A DNA stretch of 64,000 nt from Craspedostauros australis. Taxonomy: Eukaryota > Bacillariophyta > Bacillariophyceae > Mastogloiales > Achnanthaceae. The stretch spans positions 116,745 through 180,744 of the forward strand of contig JAMXDE010000071.1 in NCBI GenBank assembly GCA_026770025.1, given 5' to 3'. The notes under the pieces are model-generated. The model had not been told where the DNA came from. It saw nothing but the letters and a program-made list of their open reading frames with translations, and did no database searches. How positions within the stretch are numbered: position 1 is the first letter of the stretch; every line of letters starts with the position of its first letter. Of this stretch, positions 20,701 to 30,722 are shown piece after piece. Position numbers and translations under genes: made by a program.

Positions 20701-22221
20701 CTGAATGTCGTCCGAGACAAAAACGAGAGGGCGGTAGTTGCACACGATCCTGATGAAGCGGCGCAGCACGATCTTGAGCCGGCTGGATTGCTGCTTGAAG
20801 CCATGCGCTTGCCGTTGATGAGATTCTTGTCTTTTTTGTGAGATGCTGCGGGTGACTGCACGTGGCTGCTGCGAGTACGGCTCTGAGTGTGATGTTGATG
20901 GCGAAGAGACCACGCTGTTGTCATCATTGTGCAGAGAGTTGTCGTCCTGCAGCACATCAGCCCCGACGACGTCGGCAAGGTTTGGGATAAGCTTGCTGAG
21001 CACCTTCAACTCGGTAACGTTCAGATCCTGCATGATATGTGTCCGCAAATCCTCAAAAGTGTGGGAGTCACTATTTTGCGGCGGCGCATCCTCTGTGCTA
21101 TTCGCATCAATACTGACTCTCGGCAGGTTGCAAATCTGCGAACACAGATCGACCATGGCGATACGGAATCCGGAGTACGGTTCATCCATCTGCTTCAAAT
21201 CGAACTTGCCCGTGATGAAGAACACGTTGTTGGCCTCGCACTTGGGACGCAACGTTTCTGCCAATGCCGACTTGCCAGTTCCGGAGTACCCGGCGATGGA
21301 AACCAAACATCGCACAGTAGGTCGAGACGAATCGCCCGTGCCACCGGCAGGCCGGAGTCGTTGTGGTCGATGTGACTGCCGTGGATGTTCCGGTTGCTCC
21401 ATGGATGTGCCGAGCTCTTCATCACTGGAATCGACCATGCTTTCACCGCCAAATGATGACGCCTTCGGTGCCGTTGTGCGATTGTTGGCGGCAGATGGCG
21501 TGGCCCTCAGGATCTGCTTCAATGCATGCTCCAGCACGCGTTTCTCCTTCTGCCTGCTGATGAGGCCCACCTGCGAGAAGTCGAGGGAGTTTTCGGAGAT
21601 CTCTGCAAGCCTTCTAGCAGTGTGCATCTGACGCGTCTCCGTCAACACTGATGGGTTGTGTTCAATCTTGAGCTCATGCGATGGCTGTGCGGGCGATATC
21701 GAATTGACCTCGGTGAAGGTTTTGAATCCACCGTCTGTCAAATCAGTCTCGCAAGAACTACGACGCCGAGAGCGGCTGCTGGTAAAACTGCGACTGTTCG
21801 CGTTGCTGTTGCCCAAACTTGTATGCCCGCTTGAAGTATCTCTGTGCGGCGACAAGTGCAACAACGGCTTTGCTCGTCCTGCATCAGTTGTCGCACCAGC
21901 ATCAACCAGCAAAGCGCGGAGGGAGGATGGATCATGGCCACGGTGGCTCTTCGGAGTCTGTCCGTGTTCATCGTCGTCAATCTTCGTCATGGATCTGTTG
22001 TGGTTGTTGTCTTCGCTGTTGCCGTCGCTATCGCTATTGCTAGTCGTACTTGTCGTTGCATCCTTGTGCTGATGATGCGTGTCCAACATCTCTTCTCTGT
22101 TCTCTCCTTGTGTGTTTGTGTGCTTTGGCTGGTCTGGTTGTACTCTCTCTCCAGTTGTTCGTCTCTGTGCAGTGTCTGTTGTCCCTTTGCACCTCCTCCT
22201 TTGAAGACTGCCTTTCTGCAT
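17782..22221 (-). CDS. Giant AAA_16/STAND-like ATPase with TPR-like C-terminal half
   Basis: A single exon of 1479 residues from ATG 22221; ATG 22089 is an alternative that removes a basic leader (1435 residues). About 200 N-terminal residues are Ser/Thr/Asn-rich and disordered. Next comes V-G-L-I-S-R-Q-K-E, the entry motif of AAA_16 modules. The Walker A P-loop is G-Y-S-G-T-G-K-S at about 311-318, and the Walker B strand is P-L-V-F-V-S-D-D-I-Q-W-A-D at about 500. The rest, from ~650 to the end, is alpha-helical, TPR-like and resembles the ATPase/TPR part of PknK-type and hybrid sensor-kinase proteins (COG3899). Those proteins use ATP binding as a signalling switch. Here I find no kinase, histidine-kinase or cyclase domain, so the core may stand alone or act through partners. 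The long undisturbed frame and conserved motifs make it a real gene; the signal it senses is unknown. Confidence 0.88.
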   Translation of the reverse strand: MQKGSLQRRRCKGTTDTAQRRTTGERVQPDQPKHTNTQGENREEMLDTHHQHKDATTSTTSNSDSDGNSEDNNHNRSMTKIDDDEHGQTPKSHRGHDPSSLRALLVDAGATTDAGRAKPLLHLSPHRDTSSGHTSLGNSNANSRSFTSSRSRRRSSCETDLTDGGFKTFTEVNSISPAQPSHELKIEHNPSVLTETRQMHTARRLAEISENSLDFSQVGLISRQKEKRVLEHALKQILRATPSAANNRTTAPKASSFGGESMVDSSDEELGTSMEQPEHPRQSHRPQRLRPAGGTGDSSRPTVRCLVSIAGYSGTGKSALAETLRPKCEANNVFFITGKFDLKQMDEPYSGFRIAMVDLCSQICNLPRVSIDANSTEDAPPQNSDSHTFEDLRTHIMQDLNVTELKVLSKLIPNLADVVGADVLQDDNSLHNDDNSVVSSPSTSHSEPYSQQPRAVTRSISQKRQESHQRQAHGFKQQSSRLKIVLRRFIRIVCNYRPLVFVSDDIQWADKESLAMIESWMLDTSISSLMVIVCFRSNFVNLEGGGAVPGTDDSQTVSTSANLVGQMLSSIEAKKRERSIRCIKLEVDNLTMLDVHEMLKRLLGLYDDACNTSTSASASYRSLLNTSLHGNKPSTNTDSEGLVEIIFKKTNGNIFFLQQFIRMLVRRKLLRYDISRMRWVWDNDQISRETPATINVAELMELKLQEIDSARYTLPLAACLGSTFSWMLLRTTLEGFAEETRGNHRTFYESLFGGPPPSTEAELIAMMQTYRHEGLVESHTRIHEATHDHTPRPHDGSSAKSSAPSTYSFIHDKVQEAALAMIPSAMKLQELQHRIGDILMTRLSPDHLKESLFIVANLLNSRLDLIPSYPPTPSQDEAGAARDIIMKSKRFRAAKLNFDAGLRAIARAAFRQAFQYLETTISIMPTDHWESHYDMSLELYTSATECAFASDNFEKMTEYGNKVISLQNRPTIDKMRVYHILLDGQTAKIGKRKNSELIKFGADVLASFGFRYPSNDAVIALSLFTRMAKLKRSAKKWTIEYLNSIPPAKDPMEEHIMRMLDKHCTMVCLAKPRVYPLVMLDMVHRSMTKGTTSYTSKAMVNVAMMLGPISGDMQTAEKYANYALELCRLNETKIASISSIYMAKGYVLHNVSPFEDSKQAMLDTYSLSMSAGDVVVALWGMLCYLEMCFFTAKPLQTLEADYLTHVRAAEDFRQQGLAIMLAARWQMIMNLRGRSEHRTLLLGDAFDEVAIIRLAEQTGASVLKMVVSRAKMFLSIYFADFECAARCAKYLSKSQTMPGFVATIPVQFCTSFAATIVCSQHQDGMPRSEHNKMKQMARESYKALKTAREKGNPNTVHYLAILDAERAALRAHSAIVVTAGKEAGTAVGKKTSAAFLRAAKQYQDAIRACARTGMIQDQALGNERLAEHMLIANDRDGAQYHFDQAIRLCEEWGAHGKVAQLQERCATIWKHADEIVLQL

Positions 22222-24295
22222 TTCATCGTTTGGCCGGCGCTGCCATCGAACAAGCGCCACCACAGCAGAAAAAGATGCGCACAAACATGATGCGGGAATT
22301 CACTTGACCAATTGTTCGTGACTCCCAATGGGAGTTCTCCGGCGACAATAACATCAGTTGTGAAGGCAAAGAGACCATTTTGCTGCATCGATGGACACCA
22401 ACAAGACATATTCGAGTGCCTTGTTGACGAAACCCGCATAAATATTGACGGCAAGGACAGACACGATCGGTTACGAATGACCCCATTCCACTTTCGTGTT
22501 TCCCATCTGCGAAGGAAGTTGCCGAAAGGCGAACGCGATCTTTGAGTCGAAGCGAAGGCGCAAAAACTCAAACAATCGACCGACCTCTTACTTTCCGGCC
22601 CATCGGGCAGCGTCGGTCCTTGGGCGGGCTTACGACTACGACCTAGAACAGCTCCTTCCTCTCTCCTCCATGCGCGAGTTATGTGGGGAAAGTGGTGACC
22701 GTGTTGATGTGGACATTGGTGTTGGTGGCGTCGTGTGGTTGATCGTTCATTCTGTCGTGCTTCTTTTCGTTCGTTAAACTCGTGGGAGTGGTCGGTGGAG
22801 TATTGTGCGTGAAGAGAGAGAACACTTCGACTTGATTCTCTGATGTTCCCTTGCGGACATGTCGACTCACCCGAGTGAGATTGATTGGCTCGAGTTTTTG
22901 TGGATGGCTGCCTCTGCCGTTGGCTATTTCGCGCCAGCTGGCTGTCGACGACAAATTTCGGGTTGGATTTTTGGCGCTTGTCTCGCCCACTTTTGGCGCA
23001 ACTCGCCCCCAGTTGAACGCCAACAAGACCAAAAAAAACAGTGTGTGTGTGATGAAAACAACTCTTTCCGGCCGAAGTCACTTCTGCGGCACAGAGAAAC
23101 GAGTTGTGCATCAGAATCAGATGTTCTCGCAAAACCGACAGGATCGCAAGCAAAGCAATCAACCGAGCATTGCAAGCAGTGATCAAAAGCAGCCAACCGA
23201 TCAACAGCAGCAACTGAGAGGTGAGTGCAACGCAAGCAGACTCAACCAAATCACAGCGCACGGTGCCGTTGCATCATGACACGGTGATACACACTGGACG
23301 ACGCAGCGTGATGAATGGCAATGGGGATTATAGTGCAATACGACCACCGGCCAACAAGACGCCTTTCCGTCTTGTGCGCGACGTCTCCCTCCTCGTCTGC
23401 TGGTGCACTCATTGCCACAACTACCGCAACAGCACCTCGTTGCGAAGGAAGCTGTCGATGCCTTCTCCTCTGCCGACCTGTGTCCAACGAAAGAATAGGA
23501 ACTTGTTCCTCCTCATGGTTACCACATTGTGTTCGCAAATGGAATGATGTTGGTGCGTGTCGGTGGTCTGTGTCCATCGGGACTCGATGACTCGTGACAA
23601 CATCCACGACCGAGATGGATCCCGAAAATGATGAAAACCCAAAGGTCGGAAACAACACACGACAACTGACCCATCACTGTTGGAAATCTGGGGTTATTGT
23701 TAGTACTGTAATCTAATCTGCTGTTAGAAACTGTACCGTTTTAGAACTGTGAGCATAATCTAACTTTCTCTTCCGATTTCATTTTTCATGGTAGGCATCC
23801 ATTGCGGTGGCGACACGGGGTGTCTTGTTGTTTTTTAGGTGCTTCCCTCCCCATTCATCATGCTCTGCTCTTGCTTCCTTGTCTTTGCATCGTCATTGCT
23901 TGCCTCTGTATTGTCGTAGCCGTCTACGCTCGCATGGTAGGAATCTTCAGTCCTGAGCGCTTGCCTATCATATGCTCTTGTTGTTGATCTCATGATGCCA
24001 TCATTCCACGATCGATGTCAGCCTTGGTGATGTTCCAAATCTATGGATGTTCTTGTCCACAGGAGGGGCGCGTGCTGTCCTCTGAAGGGGGTGCATCACT
24101 TACCCATTGGCCTGCTGTTCTGATCGACGTCGTCGTCTGCATGGTTGCCTTGTTTGGTTTGGTATTGGGACCTCCTGATCCTCCATAGGTGTCATCCTTA
24201 CGTTACCAGAGGACAGAATACCCTCCTGGCGGTAGTACAGGTATCAATCACGTCCGTATCCTTAGTCATAGTCATAATGGCATGGTATTCAAAGG
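22222..24295. other. Intergenic between divergent AAA-ATPase and Thr-Pro-rich genes
   Basis: No gene supported. A single TTTCGCGCC (E2F-like) lies near 22926, about 700 bp upstream of the minus-strand ATPase start, with further GGCGC elements near 22971-23000. Frames of 60-140 codons here overlap each other on both strands and show no domain. Confidence 0.5.
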
Positions 24296-24350
24296 TGTGA
24301 CGAATAGTCTCCGAACATGTGACGAATAATATTCAAACTTGTGACGAATA
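24296..24350 (+). promoter_or_regulatory. Three-copy TGTGACGAATA array, 22-bp spacing
   Basis: The 11-mer tgtgacgaata starts at 24296, 24318 and 24340, exactly 22 bp apart, about two helical turns, so the copies face the same side of DNA. Two copies extend to gtgacgaataatatt. The core TGACG is a bZIP/CREB-type half site. The array lies ~155-210 bp upstream of the ATG of the Thr-Pro-rich secreted protein, in promoter position. Similar TGACG-based CO2/cAMP elements are known in diatoms; assignment here is inference. Confidence 0.5.
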
Positions 24351-24506
24351 ATATTGGGAGGTGTGGCAATAACGTATATTCCGACAAGGTTGTACCCTCA
24401 ATTCCTAACACATCACCCACTCCTGAGACAAATCTCGCTCTTCCCCTCCCACCACATGCACCAATCCTCGCTACCTACCTCATACAGACACCAAACAACA
24501 GTCAAG

Positions 24507-27500
24507 ATGTTCAAGATCAAGGCAGCCATCCTCGGCACGCTCCTCCTCGCCCATGCGGGCTCAACGGAGGCCGTGCTGCGTGGCAGCAGAGCCGTGGGTC
24601 AGACCGAAGAGCTTCACGTCATGATGCAAGCCACCCGTACCCTCAAGGCTGGCGATGGCGGCGGCGACAAGCAAGACAAGGAGGGCAACAAAAAGAACAA
24701 GGACACGGAGGCGCCAACCAGCAACCCGACCGCCACCCCTGGCATGCCAACGGCGGCACCGACCTCGGCTCCAACTTCGGCACCGACATCCGCACCGACC
24801 AGTGCCCCGACTACCACACCTGGCATGCCAACAGCGGCACCAACATCGACTCCAACCAGTGTCCCAACATCGGCACCGACTTCGGCTCCAACTTCGGCAC
24901 CGACTAGCGCCCCAACATCAGCACCAACATCCGCGCCAACTTCGGCACCGACCAGCGCCCCAACTTCGGCTCCAACATCGGCACCGACGTCTACCCCAAC
25001 CAGCGCTCCTGCGTCGGCACCGACTTCTGCTCCAACCGCCACACCTGGCATGCAAACAGCGGCCCCAACCTCAGCTCCCACAAGCAACCCGACATCCGCA
25101 CCAACCTCGGCCCCAACCGCACCAACCGCAGCACCAACCAGCGCACCCACTTCGGCACCAACCTCGGCTCCAACATCCGCACCAACCTCGGCCCCAACCT
25201 CGGCTCCAACTTCGGGACCAACATCCGCACCAACTTCGGGACCGACATCTGCACCAACTTCCGCACCGACCTCGGCACCGACATCTGCCCCAACTTCCGC
25301 ACCGACCTCGGCCCCCACATCCGCACCAACTGCGTTCGACGCCACCATCATCACCATCTGCAACCCCAACATCGCTTCAGGCATGGTCACGACTGTGGGA
25401 GACATCAAGACGTTGATTTGCAACAGGGACAAGGCCTCGTGCCGTGAGGCCATCCTTGCCGTCCGCGGCCTCCCGGACCTTCAGACATTCTTCGCATGTG
25501 CCGGGGACGGTACCAGCGAGGGAGCATCCCGCACTCTGTTCAACAGATTCGCTTCCAATCCAGACCTCTCCCAGCAGCTCGAGATGGCCCTCTCCACAGG
25601 AACCCAATTCGTCACCGCCTTGGCTGCCGAAGTGGGCGATGCATGCGCCGGAATTACCGGCGCAACTTGCTGCAACATGAACGATGACTGCACCTCCACT
25701 TCCCCTGGCACCTACATGACCGTAGCACTCAATGCGTGCGCGGGGGAGGATGCGTGCATAAACATGGGTCCAAACGCGATCGTCCTCGAGTCTTCCTGTA
25801 ACGGACCATACGCATGTGCTGGTATGAACTTGAATGACAATCCGGTGTTGGTATCTGGAGTCACCTTCGTCGGCGAAGTGGCCTGCACCACATATGAGTC
25901 TTGCGGGAGCGTTGGGTCGTTCTCCTACGGCGATGTGATCATCCAGAACGGCGCTTGTGTTGGAGCGAACGCATGTACCAATGCTGGTATACGTCAACAG
26001 CAGACGACAGCGGGACGAGTCGTGACCAATATCAACATCGGGCAGAACGCCTGCAACGAGGTCCACTCGTGCAACAATGCCCACTCCTCCAATCCGGCAA
26101 CCGGTGGAGGGCTTGGAGGAAACAAGATCGGCGGAAGCCTCAGCATCGGGGACGGAGCCTGCGTTGGCAACAGCGCCTGCGAAGAATTGGCCAAAAGTGA
26201 CCTCATGACCACAGACGTGGTCGTCGAGGCTGACGAGTGCTCCGGAACTGAAACCTGCAAAGGATGCGTCCTTGACAACTGCCCCAGCCCATTCAGCCAG
26301 GTGTACGTCATCAGCAACGCAGCCCTCGCGTGCCCCAAGGATACCATGGGCAACCCAACCGGTGCTGCTGTCTCAAGCTCATGCGTCAGCAGGGCCGACC
26401 GCCCAACGGAGTGCCCCACCTTCGCCCCAACTCCGCTCATGAGCGATGTCCCGTCCGTCCTTCCGTCCGAGCTCCCGTCCGAGCTCCCGTCGCTTGGCCC
26501 AACCCGCACACCGACCACAAGTCCATCCGACCTGCCATCCGTGCTCCCGTCCATCGGTCCGTCCAACATCCCAAGTGTCCTTCCATCCGACGGACCCACC
26601 ATCAATCCAACCGATGCTCCAACCATCAACAAGACTACGCTGCAGTCGATCTGCCTTACAACTCCTGGTGATGTGGATGGCGGGTTCACGGATGCACCGG
26701 TGGTGCTCTGCGACGACGACATGGGTGTGTGCAGCAATTTCGTGAACGCCATCGAATCTCTCCCTGATAATAAGGACCGACTCGTCAAGAGTATCTTCGG
26801 ATGCGAAGATGGCGGATCGATCACCTACGAAGTCGCTCAGGCCCGCTTCGACACCATCAAGAACGACCCAAGTGCCATCACCGCCATCCTTGGCGCCCTT
26901 GAGGGCAGTGGCATTATCTTGACTGGAACTGTAACCCAGCTCGTCACACCGTGTGGGTCTTCGTGCTGCCCCTCCGGTGCTTGCGCGACATCAGCGGCTG
27001 GTGTCATCACCGTCACTCCAGACTCGTGCTCCGGTACCACGTCCTGCACCGATCTTGGCCCCGACGCCATCATCCTCGGCAGCTGTCTCGGTACGGATTC
27101 CTGCGCTGGCCTTGGCAGCTACGGCATGCCACTCAACGAAAATGCCATCACTGGTCACACCATCATTGGACCAGCAGCCTGCACCAACGCCAACGGTTGT
27201 GAAAACCTGGGAAAGAACATCTACGGAAACATTCGCATTGAGCGTGCCGCATGCAACGGTGTGGACAGCTGCAAGGGCATGGGTGTCCGTGCGGACCAGT
27301 CATCGTCCGTCCTCACACCAGTTCTTGCCGATATCATCGTGCAGGAGGAGGGATGCCAGGGACAGCGCTCGTGCGAGGACGTCCACAGCGGACCAGGAAA
27401 GACCGCAGGAAGCCTCAACATTGGAGTGGGCGCCTGCATGTCCGTCGACAGTTGCAGCGGTGCCGCAGCTGCCGACGCTGCGGTTGATGACCTCGTCATC

Positions 27501-27647
27501 GCGGACGGCGTCTGCATGGCCAGCGACAGTTGCAAGGACTGTGTCGCCACCGACATGTGCCCCGGCGATCCTGCTCAGACCTACACCATCGCCAACCCGG
27601 ACCTCGACTGCCCTACCGTCAACTCAGGTGCATGCACTTCTTCGTAA
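24507..27647 (+). CDS. Secreted Thr-Pro-rich protein with two cysteine-rich modules (cell-surface/adhesive candidate)
   Basis: 1046 residues from ATG 24507, chosen because it opens a signal peptide (M-F-K-I-K-A-A-I-L-G-T-L-L-L-A-H-A). A short charged Gly/Lys segment is followed by ~210 residues of near-perfect A-P-T-S/A-P-T repeats (about 68-276). The first cysteine module (about 277-635) has regularly spaced cysteines in units like A-C-x-G-x-x-A-C and D-A-C. A second Pro-rich linker (about 633-708, S-D-L-P-S-V-L-P-S type) leads to module 2 (about 709-1046). The two modules align with each other: both begin T-x-x-S/x-I-C, both contain C-C then C-x-G..C..LG/MGP-A-I-I/V-L, and both end C-K-x-C-V-x-D-x-C-P. 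Internal duplication is therefore clear. Pro/Thr tracts of this type are O-glycosylated stalks in algal wall and adhesive proteins. No TM or GPI signal is obvious, so it is probably secreted or wall-bound. Confidence 0.85.
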   Translation: MFKIKAAILGTLLLAHAGSTEAVLRGSRAVGQTEELHVMMQATRTLKAGDGGGDKQDKEGNKKNKDTEAPTSNPTATPGMPTAAPTSAPTSAPTSAPTSAPTTTPGMPTAAPTSTPTSVPTSAPTSAPTSAPTSAPTSAPTSAPTSAPTSAPTSAPTSAPTSTPTSAPASAPTSAPTATPGMQTAAPTSAPTSNPTSAPTSAPTAPTAAPTSAPTSAPTSAPTSAPTSAPTSAPTSGPTSAPTSGPTSAPTSAPTSAPTSAPTSAPTSAPTSAPTAFDATIITICNPNIASGMVTTVGDIKTLICNRDKASCREAILAVRGLPDLQTFFACAGDGTSEGASRTLFNRFASNPDLSQQLEMALSTGTQFVTALAAEVGDACAGITGATCCNMNDDCTSTSPGTYMTVALNACAGEDACINMGPNAIVLESSCNGPYACAGMNLNDNPVLVSGVTFVGEVACTTYESCGSVGSFSYGDVIIQNGACVGANACTNAGIRQQQTTAGRVVTNINIGQNACNEVHSCNNAHSSNPATGGGLGGNKIGGSLSIGDGACVGNSACEELAKSDLMTTDVVVEADECSGTETCKGCVLDNCPSPFSQVYVISNAALACPKDTMGNPTGAAVSSSCVSRADRPTECPTFAPTPLMSDVPSVLPSELPSELPSLGPTRTPTTSPSDLPSVLPSIGPSNIPSVLPSDGPTINPTDAPTINKTTLQSICLTTPGDVDGGFTDAPVVLCDDDMGVCSNFVNAIESLPDNKDRLVKSIFGCEDGGSITYEVAQARFDTIKNDPSAITAILGALEGSGIILTGTVTQLVTPCGSSCCPSGACATSAAGVITVTPDSCSGTTSCTDLGPDAIILGSCLGTDSCAGLGSYGMPLNENAITGHTIIGPAACTNANGCENLGKNIYGNIRIERAACNGVDSCKGMGVRADQSSSVLTPVLADIIVQEEGCQGQRSCEDVHSGPGKTAGSLNIGVGACMSVDSCSGAAAADAAVDDLVIADGVCMASDSCKDCVATDMCPGDPAQTYTIANPDLDCPTVNSGACTSS
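24709..25335 (+). repeat. Ala-Pro-Thr-Ser coding tandem repeat
   Basis: 12-bp-periodic coding repeat (gcaccgacctcg, gctccaacttcg and similar), about 45 units, encoding A-P-T-S with scattered variants such as T-P-G-M-P-T. The purine/pyrimidine periodicity leaves long open frames on the opposite strand that are not genes. Copy number is likely to vary between strains. Confidence 0.9.
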
Positions 27648-28924
27648 ACACAACGCATGATCCATCCATCAACCGCTGTGTGCGCATACCGACGAGTGAC
27701 AGCAATCCGACGCCACGCTCCCAAGTCCAACGCGCAGCTGCAACTGCCGATCCTCAGTCGTTGAGAGGACGGTGAGGCGCGCGAGAACCAACCAATCACT
27801 TGGGTCTGTCGGCGCTCAGAGCCTGTGCCATACTCATACCCACACATCAACATTCAACACAACCACCCCCACCCCGATCAATTGAAGCGCTACGCAATCG
27901 AACCAACCACCACAAATCAAATGAAATGAACAGTGATCCATCTCGCAAATCCCCCTCCCCATTGCATTTGCCTGTTTAACTGAGAGTGAGTCTGTTCCTA
28001 ACATCCATAGAGGCGACGTATCTTGTGCACGGAGACGACCGGCAACGAAGTGTCTGCCTACCGGTATCAACCGCATGAAAGTCCGAAAGGAAAACGGATT
28101 ACAGCCGTCTGCACAAGAGGCTGTGTCGTCTTGCCCATGTCCACATTGGAGTCTAAACCGCGAATGGTCATGTGCTGTCCCACGACCTCTTCTTTCGAGT
28201 AGATCAGATCAAACCTTGGCCCGAGTATTGTCATGGAATGATTTGATAGCATCTATAATATTCTATTATATAATGAGCGAAGAGAGCAGCACATGTAAAA
28301 TCAATCGTCCTCCCCTTCTTTGCGTGCATCCCGCAACCAGTTCGTCATCGATGCAACGCCTGACATGCCGACCATGCGAAGATCCGGTGGCTAAACTGAT
28401 AGCTGGTGGCTGAGGGGCCTGCAACCACAACCACTCGATGCAGGTCGCCAGTATCACCATTGCGCAATCGTCGCAAAGTGTGGTTCCAGCCGACAGCGAT
28501 TTCGTTTTGTGACACGTTTCGTAAATATACATCCATAGAGGTACCTCAAGTACATTGGAGGAAGTATTTGATACCATATGATGTTGCAGCTCATTCTGTG
28601 GTTGCTCGTCTTTTGGGTGGTGGCGACAACATCTGACGCACATTCGCCCACGTCATCCATGGTTGAATCGACGCAGTCGACTTTTGCACGCATCGATCGA
28701 TCGTGGACACGACACCAACGAACGAACAAACAAACGAACGAAAGAAGGATTCAAGTTTCCATCAACAACACGTTTTTGCCAACGTCACTTCAACAACCAC
28801 TGGCCGCAAAAAAAACCGCGATTCGTCTTGGCCTTTCGTTTGTGTACAGATGCTCACAATCTCGTCGTACGAATTTCATACATTCCCGCTGCAATACTTT
28901 TCGATACAATACTGCTATTCCACA
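27648..28924. other. Intergenic upstream of the light-harvesting gene
   Basis: No supported gene. Contains an AT-rich run at 28250-28275 (ctataatattctattatat). The ~60 bp before the ATG at 28925 are AT-moderate and pyrimidine-rich, compatible with a short 5' UTR. Confidence 0.5.
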
Positions 28925-30722
28925 ATGAAGTTCTCCAACATCGTCCTTGCCCTTGCCTGCGTCGGATCGGCCAACGCCTTCGTTCCAGCCGCGTCGCGCA
29001 CCAACAGCCCCATCGCCGTCTTCTCCACAACTGAAGATGCGACTGTCACCGAGGCTCCCGTCAAGGAGACCGCCGTCGAGACCATGACCGGCGTCATCGA
29101 GAAGCCGATGGACGTCGATATGCCGATGCAGACCCTCGATGAGGTCATGGAGGCCGAATCCACCGTCGTCGATCGCATCATTCCGTGAGTGCAAAAGGGT
29201 TCGACAATCCGTGTGTGCTTCTCAAAGGACGTTTGCGCGCGCAAGGAGATGTGGTGGACTGCGTACAAGACCATGTTGGCGTGGGAGGTTTTGATGTCCC
29301 TTGCAAGACTCACGAATCACGCGGAAGAACGCAACAGGGCTTCTGCCGGACCAGATAAGCGCATGCTCACATAAAATCGTTTCCTCCAATCTCTGCTACG
29401 GCTCTGCTCTCACTCGTTGCTTCGGATGGTGGCCTTCGTCGCAAATCCTCAACCGACTGGTGGGATCATGCTGCGACGACCGACCTCGCCGCCCATGACA
29501 CATGACGAACCAAACAACGGACGCCCTTCAATACTTCGCGCGCAATGCCTGTCCATTTATCGCCTGCATATGCAATTATTCCTGCGTGGCACTTGTAACA
29601 ACAACAACGGTGATGGGTATGGTGACAAAACGCACACGCACGCACACTAACCATTATTTCAACATCGTCATCTCCACCACTTTATGTGAAATCGAATGGC
29701 CGATGGCTTTTCTGTCGCAAAAACCCTCATCGCCGACGCGAACTCAACTGCGCAAACTGCGTGTTTGGTACGGTTTGGCGCATGAATCCATGCGCCAATA
29801 ATCCTGATTTGATTCATCACATGGCAGAGGCCGATACAACGACAAGGAGAACTCCATCGCCGTGCCATTCCTGAAGCGCCCAGTTCTTCTCGATGGAACT
29901 CACGCCGGTGACTACGGATTCGATCCGCTCGGTCTTTCGGAACAGCTGGATCTCTTCGCCATGCAGGAGGCCGAGATCCGTCACGGACGCCTTGCTATGC
30001 TCGCTGTCATCGGATGGCCCATGTCCGAGCTCATCGCACCATCGTGGATGCTGCAGCAGAACGGATGCGCTCCATCCGTCCTCAACGGATTCAGCCCAGT
30101 CTCCTTCCTCGCTGTCGCCGGTATCTTCGCCGCCCTCGGATTCTTCGAGGTCAAGACCTCCCTGCGCACCACATGGGACACCCCCATGGGCAAGCAGCAC
30201 GAGGAGGATATGTCCCTCATCTGGAAGTACGGAGTCGCCGGTGACTACAACTTCGATCCCCTCAACCTCTACGCTTCCATCGGCGACAACGCCAACGCCC
30301 GCAAGGGTCTGCGCGACGTCGAGATTGGACACGGACGCATGGCCATGCTCGGAATCACCTACTTCGCCGCGTGGGAGGCAATCACAGCGCACCCCATCAC
30401 CGAGAACAGCATCTTCTTCTCGCCCAATCCAGTCCTGCCAGCCCTCGTCGCGGCATACGCCGCATTCCGAACGCTCTACGAGGTCAAGCCAAGTGACCAG
30501 TACCTCGTGCGATTGGAGAAGACGTCGGAGGGTGATGCCATCGTCGAGAGGCTCAAGATGGAGGCCGGCAACGCCGCCGAAGCCAACAAGGATCTCGCCA
30601 TCATCGCCGGCAACCTCGCCGACAAGTCTATCGATCTTGCGAAGGATGCCAAGAAGACATACGACAATTTGGGCGACAACTACCTTGAGTTCTCCACGAG
30701 AAACATCAAGGAGGGCAAGTAA
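28925..30722 (+). CDS. RedCAP-like chlorophyll-binding light-harvesting family protein, plastid, two exons
   Basis: Exons 28925-29184 and 29828-30722 join in phase into 384 residues; the GT-AG intron is 643 bp, the longest here. Residues 1-18 form a signal peptide ending S-A-N-A, followed by F-V-P, the conserved Phe of the transit signal that directs proteins through the four membranes of a red-type complex plastid. After an acidic linker come two LHC signature helices, E-I-R-H-G-R-L-A-M-L-A and E-I-G-H-G-R-M-A-M-L-G, each with the Glu/Arg pair that ligates chlorophyll. Between them is a membrane helix (S-F-L-A-V-A-G-I-F-A-A-L-G-F-F). The G-W-P-M-S-E-L and A-P-S-V-L-N-G motifs after helix 1 recall RedCAPs more than ordinary fucoxanthin-chlorophyll proteins. 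The C-terminal ~90 residues form an amphipathic, Ala/Lys-rich helix region. LHC superfamily is certain; RedCAP is likely from memory of the family. Confidence 0.88.

Noticed and set aside
21987-23261. 424-codon minus-strand frame next to the AAA-ATPase start
   Set aside because: Overlaps the N-terminal coding part of the ATPase in another frame; its hydrophobic start is followed by low-complexity sequence without a family.
24614-25453. 279-codon antisense frame rich in Val-Gly-Ala-Glu
   Set aside because: Arises from the 12-bp periodicity of the A-P-T-S repeat; purely antisense shadow.
25377-26084. 235-codon minus-strand frame
   Set aside because: Antisense of the first cysteine module of the Thr-Pro-rich gene.
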